Notes: generated by a model from the letters alone, not told the origin. Counted from the stretch's first letter, positions 18,103 through 27,831 are shown. The stretch is 64,000 bases of DNA from Bacteroidota bacterium (GCA_016191555.1 JACPVX010000029.1:62001-126000), one strand, 5' to 3'. Translations and numbers: made by a program.

Positions 18103-19119
18103 TTATATTTTTACTTTATAATATTCTACATACCAATCCACGAATTTACCAATGCCTTCTTCGATGGAAGTAGCCGGTTTAAAGCCAACATCATTCATCA
18201 AATCATCTACATCCGCAAATGTTTCGGGCACATCGCCTGCTTGTAGTGGCAGAAAATTCTTCACTGCTTTTTTGCCTAGTTTGTTTTCCAATACTTCAAT
18301 GAAGTGAAGCAATTCTACAGGCTTGTTATTTCCAATGTTATAAACCCGATAGGGAGCAAAGCTGGATGATGGATCTGGCTTCATGGCATCCCAGGTAGGA
18401 TTGCCCTTTGGCACGTTGGTCAACAATCGCACGATTCCCTCAACAATATCATCCACGAAAGTGAAATCACGTTTCATCTTTCCATGGTTGTAAACATCAA
18501 TTGGTTTTCCTTCTAAAATGGCTTTCGTAAAAATGAATAAAGCCATGTCCGGCCTTCCATACGGACCGTAAACTGTAAAAAACCGCAAACCTGTAGTAGG
18601 AATGTGATAGAGATTAGAATACGTATGGGCCATCAGTTCATTGGCCTTTTTACTTGCAGCATAAAGGGCCAGCGGATGGTCTACGTTGTCTTTGGCTGAA
18701 AAGGGAATTTTTTTGTTGGCTCCATACACAGAGCTGGATGAAGCATATACCAAATGCTTAATAGGATTGTTCCGACATGCTTCCAAAATATTCAAAAATC
18801 CGTGGATGTTGCTATCCAAATACGCATACGGATTTTCAATAGAATAACGCACCCCGGCTTGAGCTGCCAGATTGACTACAAAGTCAAACTTCGATTCGAC
18901 AAACAATGCGTCCAGGGCTTTCTTATCCTGAAGATCAATTGGGTGAAATTGAAATTGGGGCAAAGTCTTTAAATCGTTCAATCGGGACTCTTTCAAGGTA
19001 ACTTCATAATAGGCATTCATGTTGTCGATGCCCGTTACCGTGTGACCCGATTTGATCAACCTTTTGGTGAGGTGATATCCTATAAAACCGGCCGATCCCG
19101 TCACTAAAACCTTGCTCAT
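18103..19119 (-). CDS. NAD-dependent sugar epimerase, UDP-glucuronate 4-epimerase-like
   Basis: 338 residues of the extended short-chain dehydrogenase type. Motifs: [15 protein letters not shown] (NAD), [30 protein letters not shown] and [13 protein letters not shown] (Tyr/Lys pair), then [18 protein letters not shown], which is characteristic of GAE/Cap1J UDP-glucuronate 4-epimerases. It would make UDP-galacturonate, or act on the acetamido-uronate produced by its neighbours; sequence alone cannot decide. It is the first gene of the run, diverging from ccmB. Confidence 0.88.
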   Translation of the reverse strand: MSKVLVTGSAGFIGYHLTKRLIKSGHTVTGIDNMNAYYEVTLKESRLNDLKTLPQFQFHPIDLQDKKALDALFVESKFDFVVNLAAQAGVRYSIENPYAYLDSNIHGFLNILEACRNNPIKHLVYASSSSVYGANKKIPFSAKDNVDHPLALYAASKKANELMAHTYSNLYHIPTTGLRFFTVYGPYGRPDMALFIFTKAILEGKPIDVYNHGKMKRDFTFVDDIVEGIVRLLTNVPKGNPTWDAMKPDPSSSFAPYRVYNIGNNKPVELLHFIEVLENKLGKKAVKNFLPLQAGDVPETFADVDDLMNDVGFKPATSIEEGIGKFVDWYVEYYKVKI

Positions 19120-19224
19120 CTATTTCTATTTAAAAGGACTGCAAAATTAACAAATTGCATAGCTTAACCGACTTTATGCGCTTTCTTTGCACAATAAAGA
19201 GGGTGTAAATATTCGATAATTTTC

Positions 19225-19887
19225 ATGGCGCCAATTTTGGCTTTACTGATTAAAGAATCGCGGCTGGAAATCAGGCGTAAATCGGTCATTTCAGGGCTTG
19301 CTTTATACCTGTTTAGCACTGTTTTCATCTATTATATCACCTTTAACCTTCGCCAAAACCTCATTACGCCTTTGGTTTGGAGTGCCCTGTTTTGGGTAAC
19401 CATTCTGTTTTCATCGATAAATACCATTGCCAAAAGCTTTATTGGTGAGAAACGGGGGCTTGACATCTACTTTTATTCGCTGGTTAGTCCCGATGTAATC
19501 ATTCTGGCCAAATTACTTTACAATTTTTTTCTGTGCGTTTTGCTGGCACTTGGTGGCTTTGGCCTATTTGTACTATTCATTGCAAATCCGGTAGGCGATC
19601 ATTTGATATTTTTAACTACCATCATTTTGGTTTGCTGGGGTTTCTCCGCTTCCCTTACCCTTCTTTCGGGTATTGCAGCCAAAGCAAATAATAGCAACGT
19701 GTTGATGACTGTGCTTAGTTTTCCCGTGGTTATTTCGGTACTCTTATTAGCGATTAAAGTCACTAAAAACTGCATTGACAATTTGGACAGAAGTGTGAGT
19801 TATGACGAACTGATTACTCTTCTGGCAATAAATTGTCTGGTGACGGCCGCGTCTTATTTGTTGTTCCCGTATATTTGGCGCAGCTAA
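19225..19887 (+). CDS. ccmB: Heme exporter protein CcmB
   Basis: Inner-membrane permease of the CcmABCD complex that releases holo-CcmE during c-type cytochrome assembly. The 220-residue protein has six hydrophobic segments and the CcmB N-terminal pattern LLIKESRLEIRRKS, with the usual loop FIGEKRGLDIYFYSLVSP, which fits the family motif E(K)xxGxLdxLxlSP. The ATPase subunit gene ccmA is not adjacent and is absent from this window. First gene of the plus-strand ccm run. Confidence 0.9.
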   Translation: MAPILALLIKESRLEIRRKSVISGLALYLFSTVFIYYITFNLRQNLITPLVWSALFWVTILFSSINTIAKSFIGEKRGLDIYFYSLVSPDVIILAKLLYNFFLCVLLALGGFGLFVLFIANPVGDHLIFLTTIILVCWGFSASLTLLSGIAAKANNSNVLMTVLSFPVVISVLLLAIKVTKNCIDNLDRSVSYDELITLLAINCLVTAASYLLFPYIWRS

Positions 19888-19925
19888 GGAAAGCGTAGAA
19901 AAAACCATTTGCGAACTGTGAGTTT

Positions 19926-20606
19926 ATGAGAAAAAGTTGGTGGAAAATTTTGTCAGTGATTCTACTGGTTTACACCATAGTGGGTGGATTTCTGGTGCCA
20001 GTTCCGCGTCTTCATATCGTTAACGAAACCATTCGTGCGCTATATTTTCATGTGCCGATGTGGTTTGCCATGGTGTTCATGTTTATTGCGTCTACGTATT
20101 TTGCAATAGAGTACCTGCGAAAGCCTAACAACTTATACGACATTTACTCTAATGCATTTGCAACGATAGGAATCGTTCTTGGGATGTTGGGCATCGTTAC
20201 TGGAATGATTTGGGCCAACTATACATGGGGCTCTCCGTGGCATGGCGATCCCAAACAAAACGGAGCCGCCATCGCATTACTCGTTTACTTCGCTTATTTC
20301 ATTTTGCGAGGTTCTGTTGACAACCAAGAACAACGCGCTCGTCTATCTGCAGCTTACAATGTGTTCGCCTTTGCTGCCATGATTCCTCTCATTTTTATTA
20401 TTCCGAGAATGATGAGTTCCATGCATCCTGGAAATGGTGGCAATCCGGGTTTTAACACCTATGATTTAGATAGCAAAATGCGATTGGTCTTTTATCCAGC
20501 TGTGATAGGATGGGCCTTGTTAGGCACATGGATCGCTACCTTGTTAATTCGAATTGAACTCGTCAAAGAAAAAATAGAATCCATTGAAGATGAAAAAGCT
20601 GAATAA
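19926..20606 (+). CDS. ccmC: Heme-handling protein CcmC
   Basis: Six-helix membrane protein that presents heme to CcmE. In 226 residues it has two candidate axial histidines in outer loops (RALYFHVPMWF and the SSMHPGNG segment) and a tryptophan-rich heme motif at WANYTWGSPWHGDPKQNGA, the equivalent of the WWD domain; the second Trp of WxWD is Gly here. It lies 38 bases after ccmB. The C-terminal 25 residues are charged and overlap the next gene. Confidence 0.9.
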   Translation: MRKSWWKILSVILLVYTIVGGFLVPVPRLHIVNETIRALYFHVPMWFAMVFMFIASTYFAIEYLRKPNNLYDIYSNAFATIGIVLGMLGIVTGMIWANYTWGSPWHGDPKQNGAAIALLVYFAYFILRGSVDNQEQRARLSAAYNVFAFAAMIPLIFIIPRMMSSMHPGNGGNPGFNTYDLDSKMRLVFYPAVIGWALLGTWIATLLIRIELVKEKIESIEDEKAE

Positions 20607-20811
20607 GGCAATTGCTCTACTATTTACGTTATGTTTTCCATTTTTGGCATCCGCACAAGATGCGGAAATGGCTGATACCATGCGAAGCAATGGAAAAATT
20701 TACGTGGTGGTCGCTATAGCCTTGGTGATTCTGATCGGGTTGATCGGCTACTTGGTTTTCATTGATAAGAAAGTTTCGGGTTTAGAAGAACGAATCACGA
20801 AAAAAGATTAA
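20590..20811 (+). CDS. CcmD-like small membrane protein
   Basis: 73 residues from the ATG at 20590, which lies inside the last codons of ccmC (17-base overlap); an in-frame TTG two codons earlier is a less likely start. Residues 1-22 look like a signal peptide (LCFPFLASAQ), then a short outer stretch and one membrane helix (about 38-58, VVVAIALVILIGLIGYLVF) followed by a charged cytoplasmic tail. Size, topology and place between ccmC and ccmE fit CcmD, which stabilises the CcmABC complex. CcmD proteins share almost no sequence, so the call is by context. Confidence 0.75.
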   Translation: MKKLNKAIALLFTLCFPFLASAQDAEMADTMRSNGKIYVVVAIALVILIGLIGYLVFIDKKVSGLEERITKKD

Positions 20812-20822
20812 ACAATAGTTTT

Positions 20823-21233
20823 ATGAAAAAATCATATCTACTAGCTATTGCTGTCATCGCTGTGGCTATCGTCATTATCATTTCTACCGCTGGCGATGCT
20901 AGCACCTACGTAAATTTTGATGAAGCCTATCAGCTAGCTTCAACCGGAAGTTCGACACAAGTTCATGTAGTGGGTCAATTGCCCAAAGATGCAGCTGGTC
21001 ATCCAATCGGCATTGAAAAGAGCGAAGACAATCTTTCATTTTCATTTATTCTGGTTGATGATAAAAATAAAGAACAGAAAGTTTTTTATAACGAACCCAT
21101 GCCTCCGGATTTTACGCGCTCCGAAAAAGTGGTAGTCATTGGCAGCTATCAGAATGACACGTTCTTAGCTAAGAAAATTTTGCTGAAGTGCCCTTCCAAA
21201 TATCAGGAACAAAAATTAAACGCAGGGGTTTAA
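20823..21233 (+). CDS. ccmE: Cytochrome c maturation heme chaperone CcmE, cysteine-type
   Basis: Membrane-anchored periplasmic chaperone that binds heme covalently and passes it to CcmF. The 136-residue protein has one N-terminal helix (about 5-21) and an OB-fold domain with HVVGQLPKD and FILVDDKNKEQKVFYNEPMPP. The attachment site near the C-terminus reads KCPSKY: Cys123 replaces the usual histidine of HxxxY while Tyr127 is kept. This CxxxY form is a known variant in some bacteria and archaea with reduced Ccm systems. Confidence 0.9.
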   Translation: MKKSYLLAIAVIAVAIVIIISTAGDASTYVNFDEAYQLASTGSSTQVHVVGQLPKDAAGHPIGIEKSEDNLSFSFILVDDKNKEQKVFYNEPMPPDFTRSEKVVVIGSYQNDTFLAKKILLKCPSKYQEQKLNAGV

Positions 21234-21264
21234 CTAATACCGATTTCTCTATTCCAACGAAGCA

Positions 21265-23787
21265 ATGCATTATACCATAGGCAATCTTGGCCACCTGTCA
21301 GTCATCACGGCCTTCGTCACTTCTCTTCTTAGTTCATTTGCTTATTGGAAAGCTACTTCGCTCAAAGATGTAGAGCAAAAAAATTCGTGGTTGCTCAATG
21401 GTCGCTTTGCTTTCTATATGCATGCGATGGCTGTTGTTGGCATTGTCGCAAGTTTATTTATTATCATCTATCAGCACTACTTTGAATATCACTATGCGTA
21501 CTCGCATTCATCACTTCATCTGCCGGGGCAATATATGCTATCATGCTTTTGGGAAGGCCAGGAAGGCAGCTTTTTGTTATGGATGTTCTGGCATGTAGTG
21601 ATTGGATTATTCTTAATTAAAACGCAAAAGATGTGGGAGGCACCAACCATGGTAGTCTTTACACTGGTGCAAGCATTTCTTGCATCGATGATTCTCGGAA
21701 TTGTCATTCCAGGGATTGAGCTAAAATTAGGTAGTTCACCATTCATATTGTTGCGTGATGCATTGAGCGATCCGATCTTTCAACTGCAACCTGATTTTGT
21801 TCCAAAAGATGGCAATGGTCTAAACGCATTGCTTCAAAACTATTGGATGGTTATACATCCGCCAACTTTGTTTTTAGGTTTTGCCCTAGCGCTGCCACCC
21901 TTTGCATTTTGTATGGCAGGCTTATGGCAAAAGAAATATACCGAGTGGATAAAACCTGCACTTCCCTGGACATTACTAGGTGGCGGTATTTTAGGATTAG
22001 GAATTTTAATGGGTGGTTATTGGGCTTATGAAACACTTAATTTCGGAGGCTATTGGAATTGGGATCCGGTCGAAAACGCAGTGTATGTTCCTTGGTTGAT
22101 TCTGGTTGCTTCCATTCATACGATGATCACCTACAAGAATAGCGGTGCCGCATTGAAGGTGTCCATCATATTGGTAATCGCTGTATTTGTTTTACTACTC
22201 TATTCTACTTTTCTGACGCGCAGTGGTATTCTTGGCGATGCTTCGGTTCATTCGTTCACAGACCTTGGTTTGTCAGGACAATTATTAGTGTACTTGTTAT
22301 TCTTTACATTAGTTGCCATTTTACTTTCCATCGTTCGCTGGAAAGAAATCCCATCTACTGAAAAAGAAGTTTCTACTTACTCACGCGAGTTCTGGATTTT
22401 TTTAGGAGCCACCACTTTATGTATGATGGGCTTTCAGGTATTGTTACCCACTTCGATTCCTGTTTACAACAAGATCATCACACTTTTTGGCGGAAGTTCT
22501 AATCTGGCGCCACCTGCTAATCAGATCGAGTTTTATTCGAAGTTTCAGCTATGGTTTGGAGTAGCGGTAGCATTCATATCCGGAACAGGGCAATTTTTCT
22601 GGTGGAAAAAGATAGATAAAGAGAAGTTAAAGTCAGAACTACTGACACCTGTTTTAATTACGTTTTTAGTTTTTGCGCTAATAATCGCTATCGCCAAAAT
22701 CTATTCCATTCCTTATCTCATCCTTACATTGGCGGGAATCTATCTCATTATTTCCAATGTGAAGGTGATGCTCAGCCTTCTTAAAATAAACCCCCGACTT
22801 TCAGGCGGAGCCATTGCTCATATCGGAGTGGGATTGATGCTAATTGGTGTACTTTTCTCAGCCGGATATTCCAAAGTAGTTTCGCTGAATAATACCGGCA
22901 TGTTGATTTCTAAAGACCTGCCAACAGATTTTAATCGCGATAATCTATTACTCTTCATTAATGAGCCTCGGTCCATGGCTGGTTATGACATTGAATATAA
23001 AGGCGAGCGAATAGAACCTCGCCATAAGAGTGGTTATGTAAATAAAAATGATATTGAGCTTACACTGGATCCCTTCAAGGTAATCGCAAAAAAGGACATC
23101 ATTTTTAATGGAGAAAAACTCTTTCAGGCTAAGGATACTTTTGAAATTTACCCAGAAAACACATTTTATGAAATTGAGTTAAGAAAAGAAGGAAAGCTTG
23201 CTGCTTCTTTATTTCCAAGGGTGCAAATCAACCCTGCTATGGGCGGTTTTCTAGCGTCTCCAGATATCAAGAGAAAACTTTCCAGAGATCTATACACGCA
23301 CGTTTCTTTACCCATGAACCGGGAAGAGGAGCCAGAGTGGAGTGCTATCGAAGAACGGAAAGTGAAAGAAAATGAAAATTTCTACATCAGCGCCAAATAT
23401 GAGGCGTCATTAGAAAGCATCCAACGAATCACTGAAATAGAAGGCGTTCAGTTAAGCGCACAAGACGTGGCCGTTCAAGCCAAAGTTAAAGTGCAAGGTG
23501 AGCATGAAGCTTACTATGCAGAGCCAATATTTTTAATTAAAGATAAAAGTCAGGTGGGCCGCTTGCCATCGGAAATCAATGATCTTGGTGTTAAAATCAC
23601 TTTACTTAACATCCATCCCGAAACCAACGAGTTTCTGTTGGGAATTACTACGCGTCAGAAAGATTGGGTAGTTATTAAAGCCTTGGAAAAGCCACTCATC
23701 AACGTCCTTTGGATCGGTACCCTTATCTTAATGATCGGTTTCAGTATCGCTATGGTTAGAAGGTTCAGGGACTATGCCAGTGAATAA
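21265..23787 (+). CDS. ccmF: Cytochrome c heme lyase subunit CcmF
   Basis: Inner-membrane protein that attaches heme to apocytochrome c. The 840-residue protein has about 14 membrane helices and the heme-handling motif FGGYWNWDPVENAVYVPWL, matching the CcmF WWD domain, with conserved histidines in neighbouring outer loops (MVIHPPTLFLGFA, LVASIHTMITY). LYSTFLTRSGILGDASVHSF is also a CcmF signature. Residues about 560-800 form a large periplasmic domain before the last helix. CcmG and CcmH thiol proteins are not found nearby. It meets the GNAT gene tail to tail. Confidence 0.93.
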   Translation: MHYTIGNLGHLSVITAFVTSLLSSFAYWKATSLKDVEQKNSWLLNGRFAFYMHAMAVVGIVASLFIIIYQHYFEYHYAYSHSSLHLPGQYMLSCFWEGQEGSFLLWMFWHVVIGLFLIKTQKMWEAPTMVVFTLVQAFLASMILGIVIPGIELKLGSSPFILLRDALSDPIFQLQPDFVPKDGNGLNALLQNYWMVIHPPTLFLGFALALPPFAFCMAGLWQKKYTEWIKPALPWTLLGGGILGLGILMGGYWAYETLNFGGYWNWDPVENAVYVPWLILVASIHTMITYKNSGAALKVSIILVIAVFVLLLYSTFLTRSGILGDASVHSFTDLGLSGQLLVYLLFFTLVAILLSIVRWKEIPSTEKEVSTYSREFWIFLGATTLCMMGFQVLLPTSIPVYNKIITLFGGSSNLAPPANQIEFYSKFQLWFGVAVAFISGTGQFFWWKKIDKEKLKSELLTPVLITFLVFALIIAIAKIYSIPYLILTLAGIYLIISNVKVMLSLLKINPRLSGGAIAHIGVGLMLIGVLFSAGYSKVVSLNNTGMLISKDLPTDFNRDNLLLFINEPRSMAGYDIEYKGERIEPRHKSGYVNKNDIELTLDPFKVIAKKDIIFNGEKLFQAKDTFEIYPENTFYEIELRKEGKLAASLFPRVQINPAMGGFLASPDIKRKLSRDLYTHVSLPMNREEEPEWSAIEERKVKENENFYISAKYEASLESIQRITEIEGVQLSAQDVAVQAKVKVQGEHEAYYAEPIFLIKDKSQVGRLPSEINDLGVKITLLNIHPETNEFLLGITTRQKDWVVIKALEKPLINVLWIGTLILMIGFSIAMVRRFRDYASE

Positions 23788-23797
23788 AATAGAGGTA

Positions 23798-24280
23798 TTA
23801 TTTCGTACTCTTGGCTAATAAATTTTGTATCTGGTTTGAATCTAAATGACAATTAATCCACTCCGCATCAAAGCGGGCATTGTATTTCTTGTAGAAATTT
23901 ATCGCTGGCTCATTCCAATCCAACACTTGCCACTGCATGCCCGTGCAATTACTTGCCAGCGAGTAGCGCATCGTCTCTTCGAAAAGTAAATGACCAATGC
24001 CGTTTCCCCTCTCACTTTGAGTAACCACTATATCTTCTAGATAGAGTCGCTTCCCCTTCCAAGTTGAGTATCTGTAGTAGTACAACGATATTCCAACTAT
24101 CCGATCCTTCTTCTCCGCAACAAAGAAACCGAATACAGGCTCTTTACCAAAGGCGTCCAACTCCATCCTCTGAACGGTGTTCGTTACCTCTTTCAAGGCC
24201 CTTTCGTATTCCGCCAATTCCTTTACCAAATCCAGTACCTGTGGTAGATCTTCCTTAGTTCCTATTCTTATTTTGATCAT
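23798..24280 (-). CDS. GNAT family N-acetyltransferase
   Basis: 160 residues with the GNAT core: IRIGTKEDLPQVLDLVKELA at the start, YLEDIVVTQSERGNGIGHLLFE as the acetyl-CoA loop (RGNGIG), and VLDWNEPAINFYKKYNA near the end. LEDIVVTQSxRGxGIG with WQVLDWN resembles diamine (spermidine-type) acetyltransferases, but the substrate is not certain. It follows gldN on the same strand after a hairpin terminator, so it is probably expressed mainly on its own. Confidence 0.88.
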   Translation of the reverse strand: MIKIRIGTKEDLPQVLDLVKELAEYERALKEVTNTVQRMELDAFGKEPVFGFFVAEKKDRIVGISLYYYRYSTWKGKRLYLEDIVVTQSERGNGIGHLLFEETMRYSLASNCTGMQWQVLDWNEPAINFYKKYNARFDAEWINCHLDSNQIQNLLAKSTK

Positions 24281-24298
24281 ACTTATTGCGTGTAAACA

Positions 24299-24326
24299 AA
24301 AAAGGCCTCCAAATGGAAGCCTTTTT
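24299..24326 (-). terminator. Rho-independent terminator after gldN
   Basis: A 12-pair stem (24299-24310 with 24315-24326) closes an AAAT loop. One position is an A/C mismatch on the plus strand but a G-U wobble in minus-strand RNA, so the hairpin is stronger for the gldN transcript. In that direction it ends in UUUUU. It lies 19 bases past the gldN stop and marks the end of the gldKLMN unit. Confidence 0.75.
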
Positions 24327-24344
24327 GTATTGTCTCTAAGAGAA

Positions 24345-25244
24345 TTAATACTCCCACAAATTGTGCTCCTTCTCCATCATTTTCATTTCCTCCTCCCAAC
24401 GAGCAAACACAGATTCTCCGATGGTACGTCCATTCATTTCATACACTTGCTGAATAGTACGATCATCGGGGTTCTCGACCTTCTCAATCACACCATGGAA
24501 CAGTCTTAATTTGAACGCATCCACGAAAGTCTTGTTTTCAGATGGGTTATAGCGGTTTCTCCACTGAACCTTGTCTCTTTCATCAAGATCTTTACTATGG
24601 GCAGCCTTCTCGATCAATTTCACTAAATCCTTATAGTAAACATATCCCTTTGGATTATAGTTACCATCCTTCTCTACGATGATGCCAACATAAAGAATAT
24701 CATAGTAAAGACGTGATCTTCTCTTGTCAAAAATTAGATCTTCAACAATTTGCAATTCCTTAATCTGGCCAGGTTGTAATATCTCCGTCTGGTTACCTGA
24801 CAATTCCCACCATTGACTATCCGTAGGGGGATGTCCCAAGTTGTCATTTCGTGACGAAACATAGTTTCTACCCTCAAAATAGGCTTCCTCGCTAGCTACA
24901 TAGTTCTTTTTGGAATCGAAAGGCGGAGATTGAACTGCAGAGTTCAAAACCAACACCTCATCTGGACTCTTTGCAGCTTTCACAGAGTCCCCGTCATAGG
25001 CAATCAAGCTACCGTTTCTAATTGCCTTAATAAGAAATGCTCCAATGTCAGACTTTGCTGACTTAAAACCAGCATTTTGCTTCTCCAACAAGTTCACATT
25101 TCTCCATACCCTGAAACGATACAATTGCTCGTAGAATGGTATTTTCTCAACCGAGTTAGGGTTGATAATGGTATCTCTTTGGGAGTATCCATTAATAATA
25201 AAGCCAAGACACAAAAGAACTATACTAGCTATCCTCATTTTCAT
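24345..25244 (-). CDS. gldN: Gliding motility / type IX secretion protein GldN
   Basis: Periplasmic component of the type IX secretion system; with GldK it forms rings at the outer membrane. The 299-residue protein has an N-terminal signal peptide (about 1-21, LCLGFIINGYSQ) and the conserved body of GldN/PorN: VWRNVNLLEKQNAGF, IAYDGDSV, IVEDLIFDKRRSRLYYDILYVG and the C-terminal VFARWEEEMKMMEKEHNLWEY. It is the last of the four consecutive genes gldK, gldL, gldM and gldN. A second in-frame ATG two codons in is possible. Confidence 0.93.
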   Translation of the reverse strand: MKMRIASIVLLCLGFIINGYSQRDTIINPNSVEKIPFYEQLYRFRVWRNVNLLEKQNAGFKSAKSDIGAFLIKAIRNGSLIAYDGDSVKAAKSPDEVLVLNSAVQSPPFDSKKNYVASEEAYFEGRNYVSSRNDNLGHPPTDSQWWELSGNQTEILQPGQIKELQIVEDLIFDKRRSRLYYDILYVGIIVEKDGNYNPKGYVYYKDLVKLIEKAAHSKDLDERDKVQWRNRYNPSENKTFVDAFKLRLFHGVIEKVENPDDRTIQQVYEMNGRTIGESVFARWEEEMKMMEKEHNLWEY

Positions 25245-25299
25245 GCATTAAATCTATTTTATAAGGTCGTCTGAATCGCAACTGCGATCCCCGTTAATC

Positions 25300-26895
25300 T
25301 TATCTACCCATTATATAGGAGCCCTCCAGTTTTGCATTAACAGGCTTGTTATCTGCATCACCTGGATCCCAAGTTGAACGTACTACCTGAACGTTAAAAA
25401 TTGAGAAACTGTCTCCAGAACGCAAACCATATTTGGTCAATTCGATAGTTCCTGAATTTAACGTAATTGGAGTTTTTCCAGTGATTTGCAAAGTCATGCT
25501 AATGATTCGGTAGCTAGCATCTTTTGCATTTTGTCTCTTGAAGTTATCATCTGTAATATCAGGAACAAACTTCACGATAGATGTTCCTGGAGGAATCCCC
25601 TTCTTCACATCATAGTCACCGTTACCTACCATCAATTTAGCAGACGGCTTTGGTACTTCCTTCGCCTTGAATTGTTTAGTATCGATAACTACACCTCCAA
25701 CTGAAACTTTAACATCCATTTGGGGGCGTATCGGTATCAATACAAACTTTCCAGAACCTTGCTGAATCACCTTTCCCTGATCAGCAGGTACGCTTAATCC
25801 AATACTAGAAGATTCTTGCAATCCCTGAACACTTACAGAAACCTCATTACCGCAATCTAAATAAAGCGTGCTAGCACCTTCTGATTCAAATTTTGCAACT
25901 GGCCTAATTACATTGTACTTAATGGTCTGCATAATCGGATCTCTTCCTGGGATAACAATTTTAACAGGATAGGACATTTCAGCAATACCATCCTTATTGT
26001 AAGATTGAGCACTAGCAGTAAATTTAATTCTCGCCATCTTTATTTTTACTCCTGGAGAAACATCAACTTCTTGGAGTTTCATTCTTTCAGATCCCTTATA
26101 CATTTCAGGCTCAACACCTCCTGAAGCAGCGCCAGCCAAAAATAAATCACCTTCATAACTAGCACCAGCCACTAAGCTATTTGACTGTGCTCTCACCATA
26201 GGCACAAGTTGGTCTACTTCATAAACTCTTCCCTTTGTTACAGCCAAAAGTTCATTCAAGGCATTTCTCTCGTACTCCAAAATTTCAGTTTGCATTTGGC
26301 TTACATAGGCAATCGCACCCATTGTAGGGGTTCCATGAAAAGCGAAAATTGGGTACTCCTGTTTCTTTAATTCTTCTTTTGCATCTTTAAAGCTATCGTA
26401 TTGCCCTGCCGTTTTAGTGATATTGTCGAAAGGCTTCTTCGACTTCATTATTTCATTCAATTGCTTAACGTGTTCATTCAGCTTTTTCTCAAAGCCAACC
26501 GCTAAACTTGGACCATCCTTATCATTTAGCATCAACTCATCTGCATGATGAGTATCTTGAACCTTATCCTTCAGAGGAAGACCATCTTTTCCAGTCCCCA
26601 TCTTCTTCTTAATGTCATCCATATAAGCCAAGGTAGCCTTTGTAAGATCTCTTACTTTCTGTGCCTTTACCTTAGCCTCATCTACTTCAGGACTATTTAC
26701 ATTTGAGCCCTTAATTGATGTCAATATATTATCATTTGATTCTCCGCTATCTTTTACAAGTTGTACCAGAGTCTCATCAATGATGGCAAATTTCTCGAGT
26801 ACTGCACTACTAACGTTAAGAGCCAAAAGAGCTGTTAACACCATGTACATCATACCGATCATCTTTTGCCTGGGCGTTTCCTTACCACCTGCCAT
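25300..26895 (-). CDS. gldM: Gliding motility / type IX secretion protein GldM
   Basis: Inner-membrane motor subunit of type IX secretion; its long periplasmic part reaches the GldK/GldN ring. The 531-residue protein starts MAGGKETPRQKMIGMMYMVLTALLALN, placing one membrane helix at about 13-32, then SAVLEKFAIIDETL, typical of GldM. Periplasmic domains follow, the first helical (about 45-220) and the later ones beta-rich (from about 225). It lies 53 bases after gldL. Confidence 0.95.
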   Translation of the reverse strand: MAGGKETPRQKMIGMMYMVLTALLALNVSSAVLEKFAIIDETLVQLVKDSGESNDNILTSIKGSNVNSPEVDEAKVKAQKVRDLTKATLAYMDDIKKKMGTGKDGLPLKDKVQDTHHADELMLNDKDGPSLAVGFEKKLNEHVKQLNEIMKSKKPFDNITKTAGQYDSFKDAKEELKKQEYPIFAFHGTPTMGAIAYVSQMQTEILEYERNALNELLAVTKGRVYEVDQLVPMVRAQSNSLVAGASYEGDLFLAGAASGGVEPEMYKGSERMKLQEVDVSPGVKIKMARIKFTASAQSYNKDGIAEMSYPVKIVIPGRDPIMQTIKYNVIRPVAKFESEGASTLYLDCGNEVSVSVQGLQESSSIGLSVPADQGKVIQQGSGKFVLIPIRPQMDVKVSVGGVVIDTKQFKAKEVPKPSAKLMVGNGDYDVKKGIPPGTSIVKFVPDITDDNFKRQNAKDASYRIISMTLQITGKTPITLNSGTIELTKYGLRSGDSFSIFNVQVVRSTWDPGDADNKPVNAKLEGSYIMGR

Positions 26896-26948
26896 GTTGA
26901 ATTAGTTTAAATTGTTATAAACAAGTCCTAACCAAATTTCTCTAAATC

Positions 26949-27773
26949 TTAGTTGCTGCCTTTCATTGCAGTCAACATGCTACCATACACTTTATTAAGT
27001 GCAGTAAGATTGTTTGTCAAGCTACCTAACTCAGAAGTAAACTTAGCCGTGTTATCTCCTACTTTAGATAATCCTTGCATAGCACCAGTTAAGCTTTCGT
27101 AGAACTTGTTCATGTTCTTCACATGAGAATCCGCATCCTTCAATTCCATTTCATAAATGGTATTAAGTGAAGCCAAATTCTTAGTAACTGCCTGAACTTG
27201 TTTGTGGTATTCGCTTGTGTCTTTAGAAGCATCAGCCATTGCACCAACAGCTTTCATTGCTGTTCCGTAAGACTTATTCATTTCAGTTAAAGAAGCAGAA
27301 GCTGCCTGAACGTTCTTTGCATAGTCGTTTGTAGCAACTGCTGCATTCGAAAGATTGCTCATTTGAGATGCTGAAGTAGCTAAATTGGTCAATCCTTTTC
27401 CAAGGTTATCCAACAAGTTTTGATCTACTTTTGCAGTCTTCAACATTTCGTCAATTTTCAATAGCGGAGACTCGCCAGCTGCAGGTCTGTTGCTGATTCT
27501 TGAAGCTGTTTGGTTAACAGGTCCTTCATAATCTTCTGCCAATTCTGGATAAACTTTAGACCAATCTGCCTCCGCATGCTTCGGCTCGAAAGAACTAAGG
27601 AAGAATATAATGGCTTCAGTGCCAAGTCCTAAAATCAACATCTCATTTGCTCCTTCCCAGTGTTGAATTTTGAAAAGTGCACCAACAATTACAACCGCTG
27701 CTCCAATGCCATATACTTTGGGCATAATGGTTGTGAAAAGTAAATCTACAAATCCGCCTTTTTTCTTTGCCAT
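26949..27773 (-). CDS. gldL: Gliding motility / type IX secretion protein GldL
   Basis: Inner-membrane partner of GldM, forming the proton-driven motor. The 274-residue protein has two close membrane helices near the N-terminus (about 13-31 and 43-60), with the Glu-containing GANEMLILGLGTEAIIFFLSSFEP in between and in helix 2. The rest is a Ser/Ala/Asn-rich helical cytoplasmic region with several similar 40- to 50-residue segments (for example NLASLNTIYEMEL and NLTALNKVYGSML), which look like internal repeats. Confidence 0.93.
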   Translation of the reverse strand: MAKKKGGFVDLLFTTIMPKVYGIGAAVVIVGALFKIQHWEGANEMLILGLGTEAIIFFLSSFEPKHAEADWSKVYPELAEDYEGPVNQTASRISNRPAAGESPLLKIDEMLKTAKVDQNLLDNLGKGLTNLATSASQMSNLSNAAVATNDYAKNVQAASASLTEMNKSYGTAMKAVGAMADASKDTSEYHKQVQAVTKNLASLNTIYEMELKDADSHVKNMNKFYESLTGAMQGLSKVGDNTAKFTSELGSLTNNLTALNKVYGSMLTAMKGSN

Positions 27774-27831
27774 GGTTCTTTAAGATTTAGGTTATTCTGA
27801 GTTTTTTATAAATATAAGGGGTAGTTTTCAA

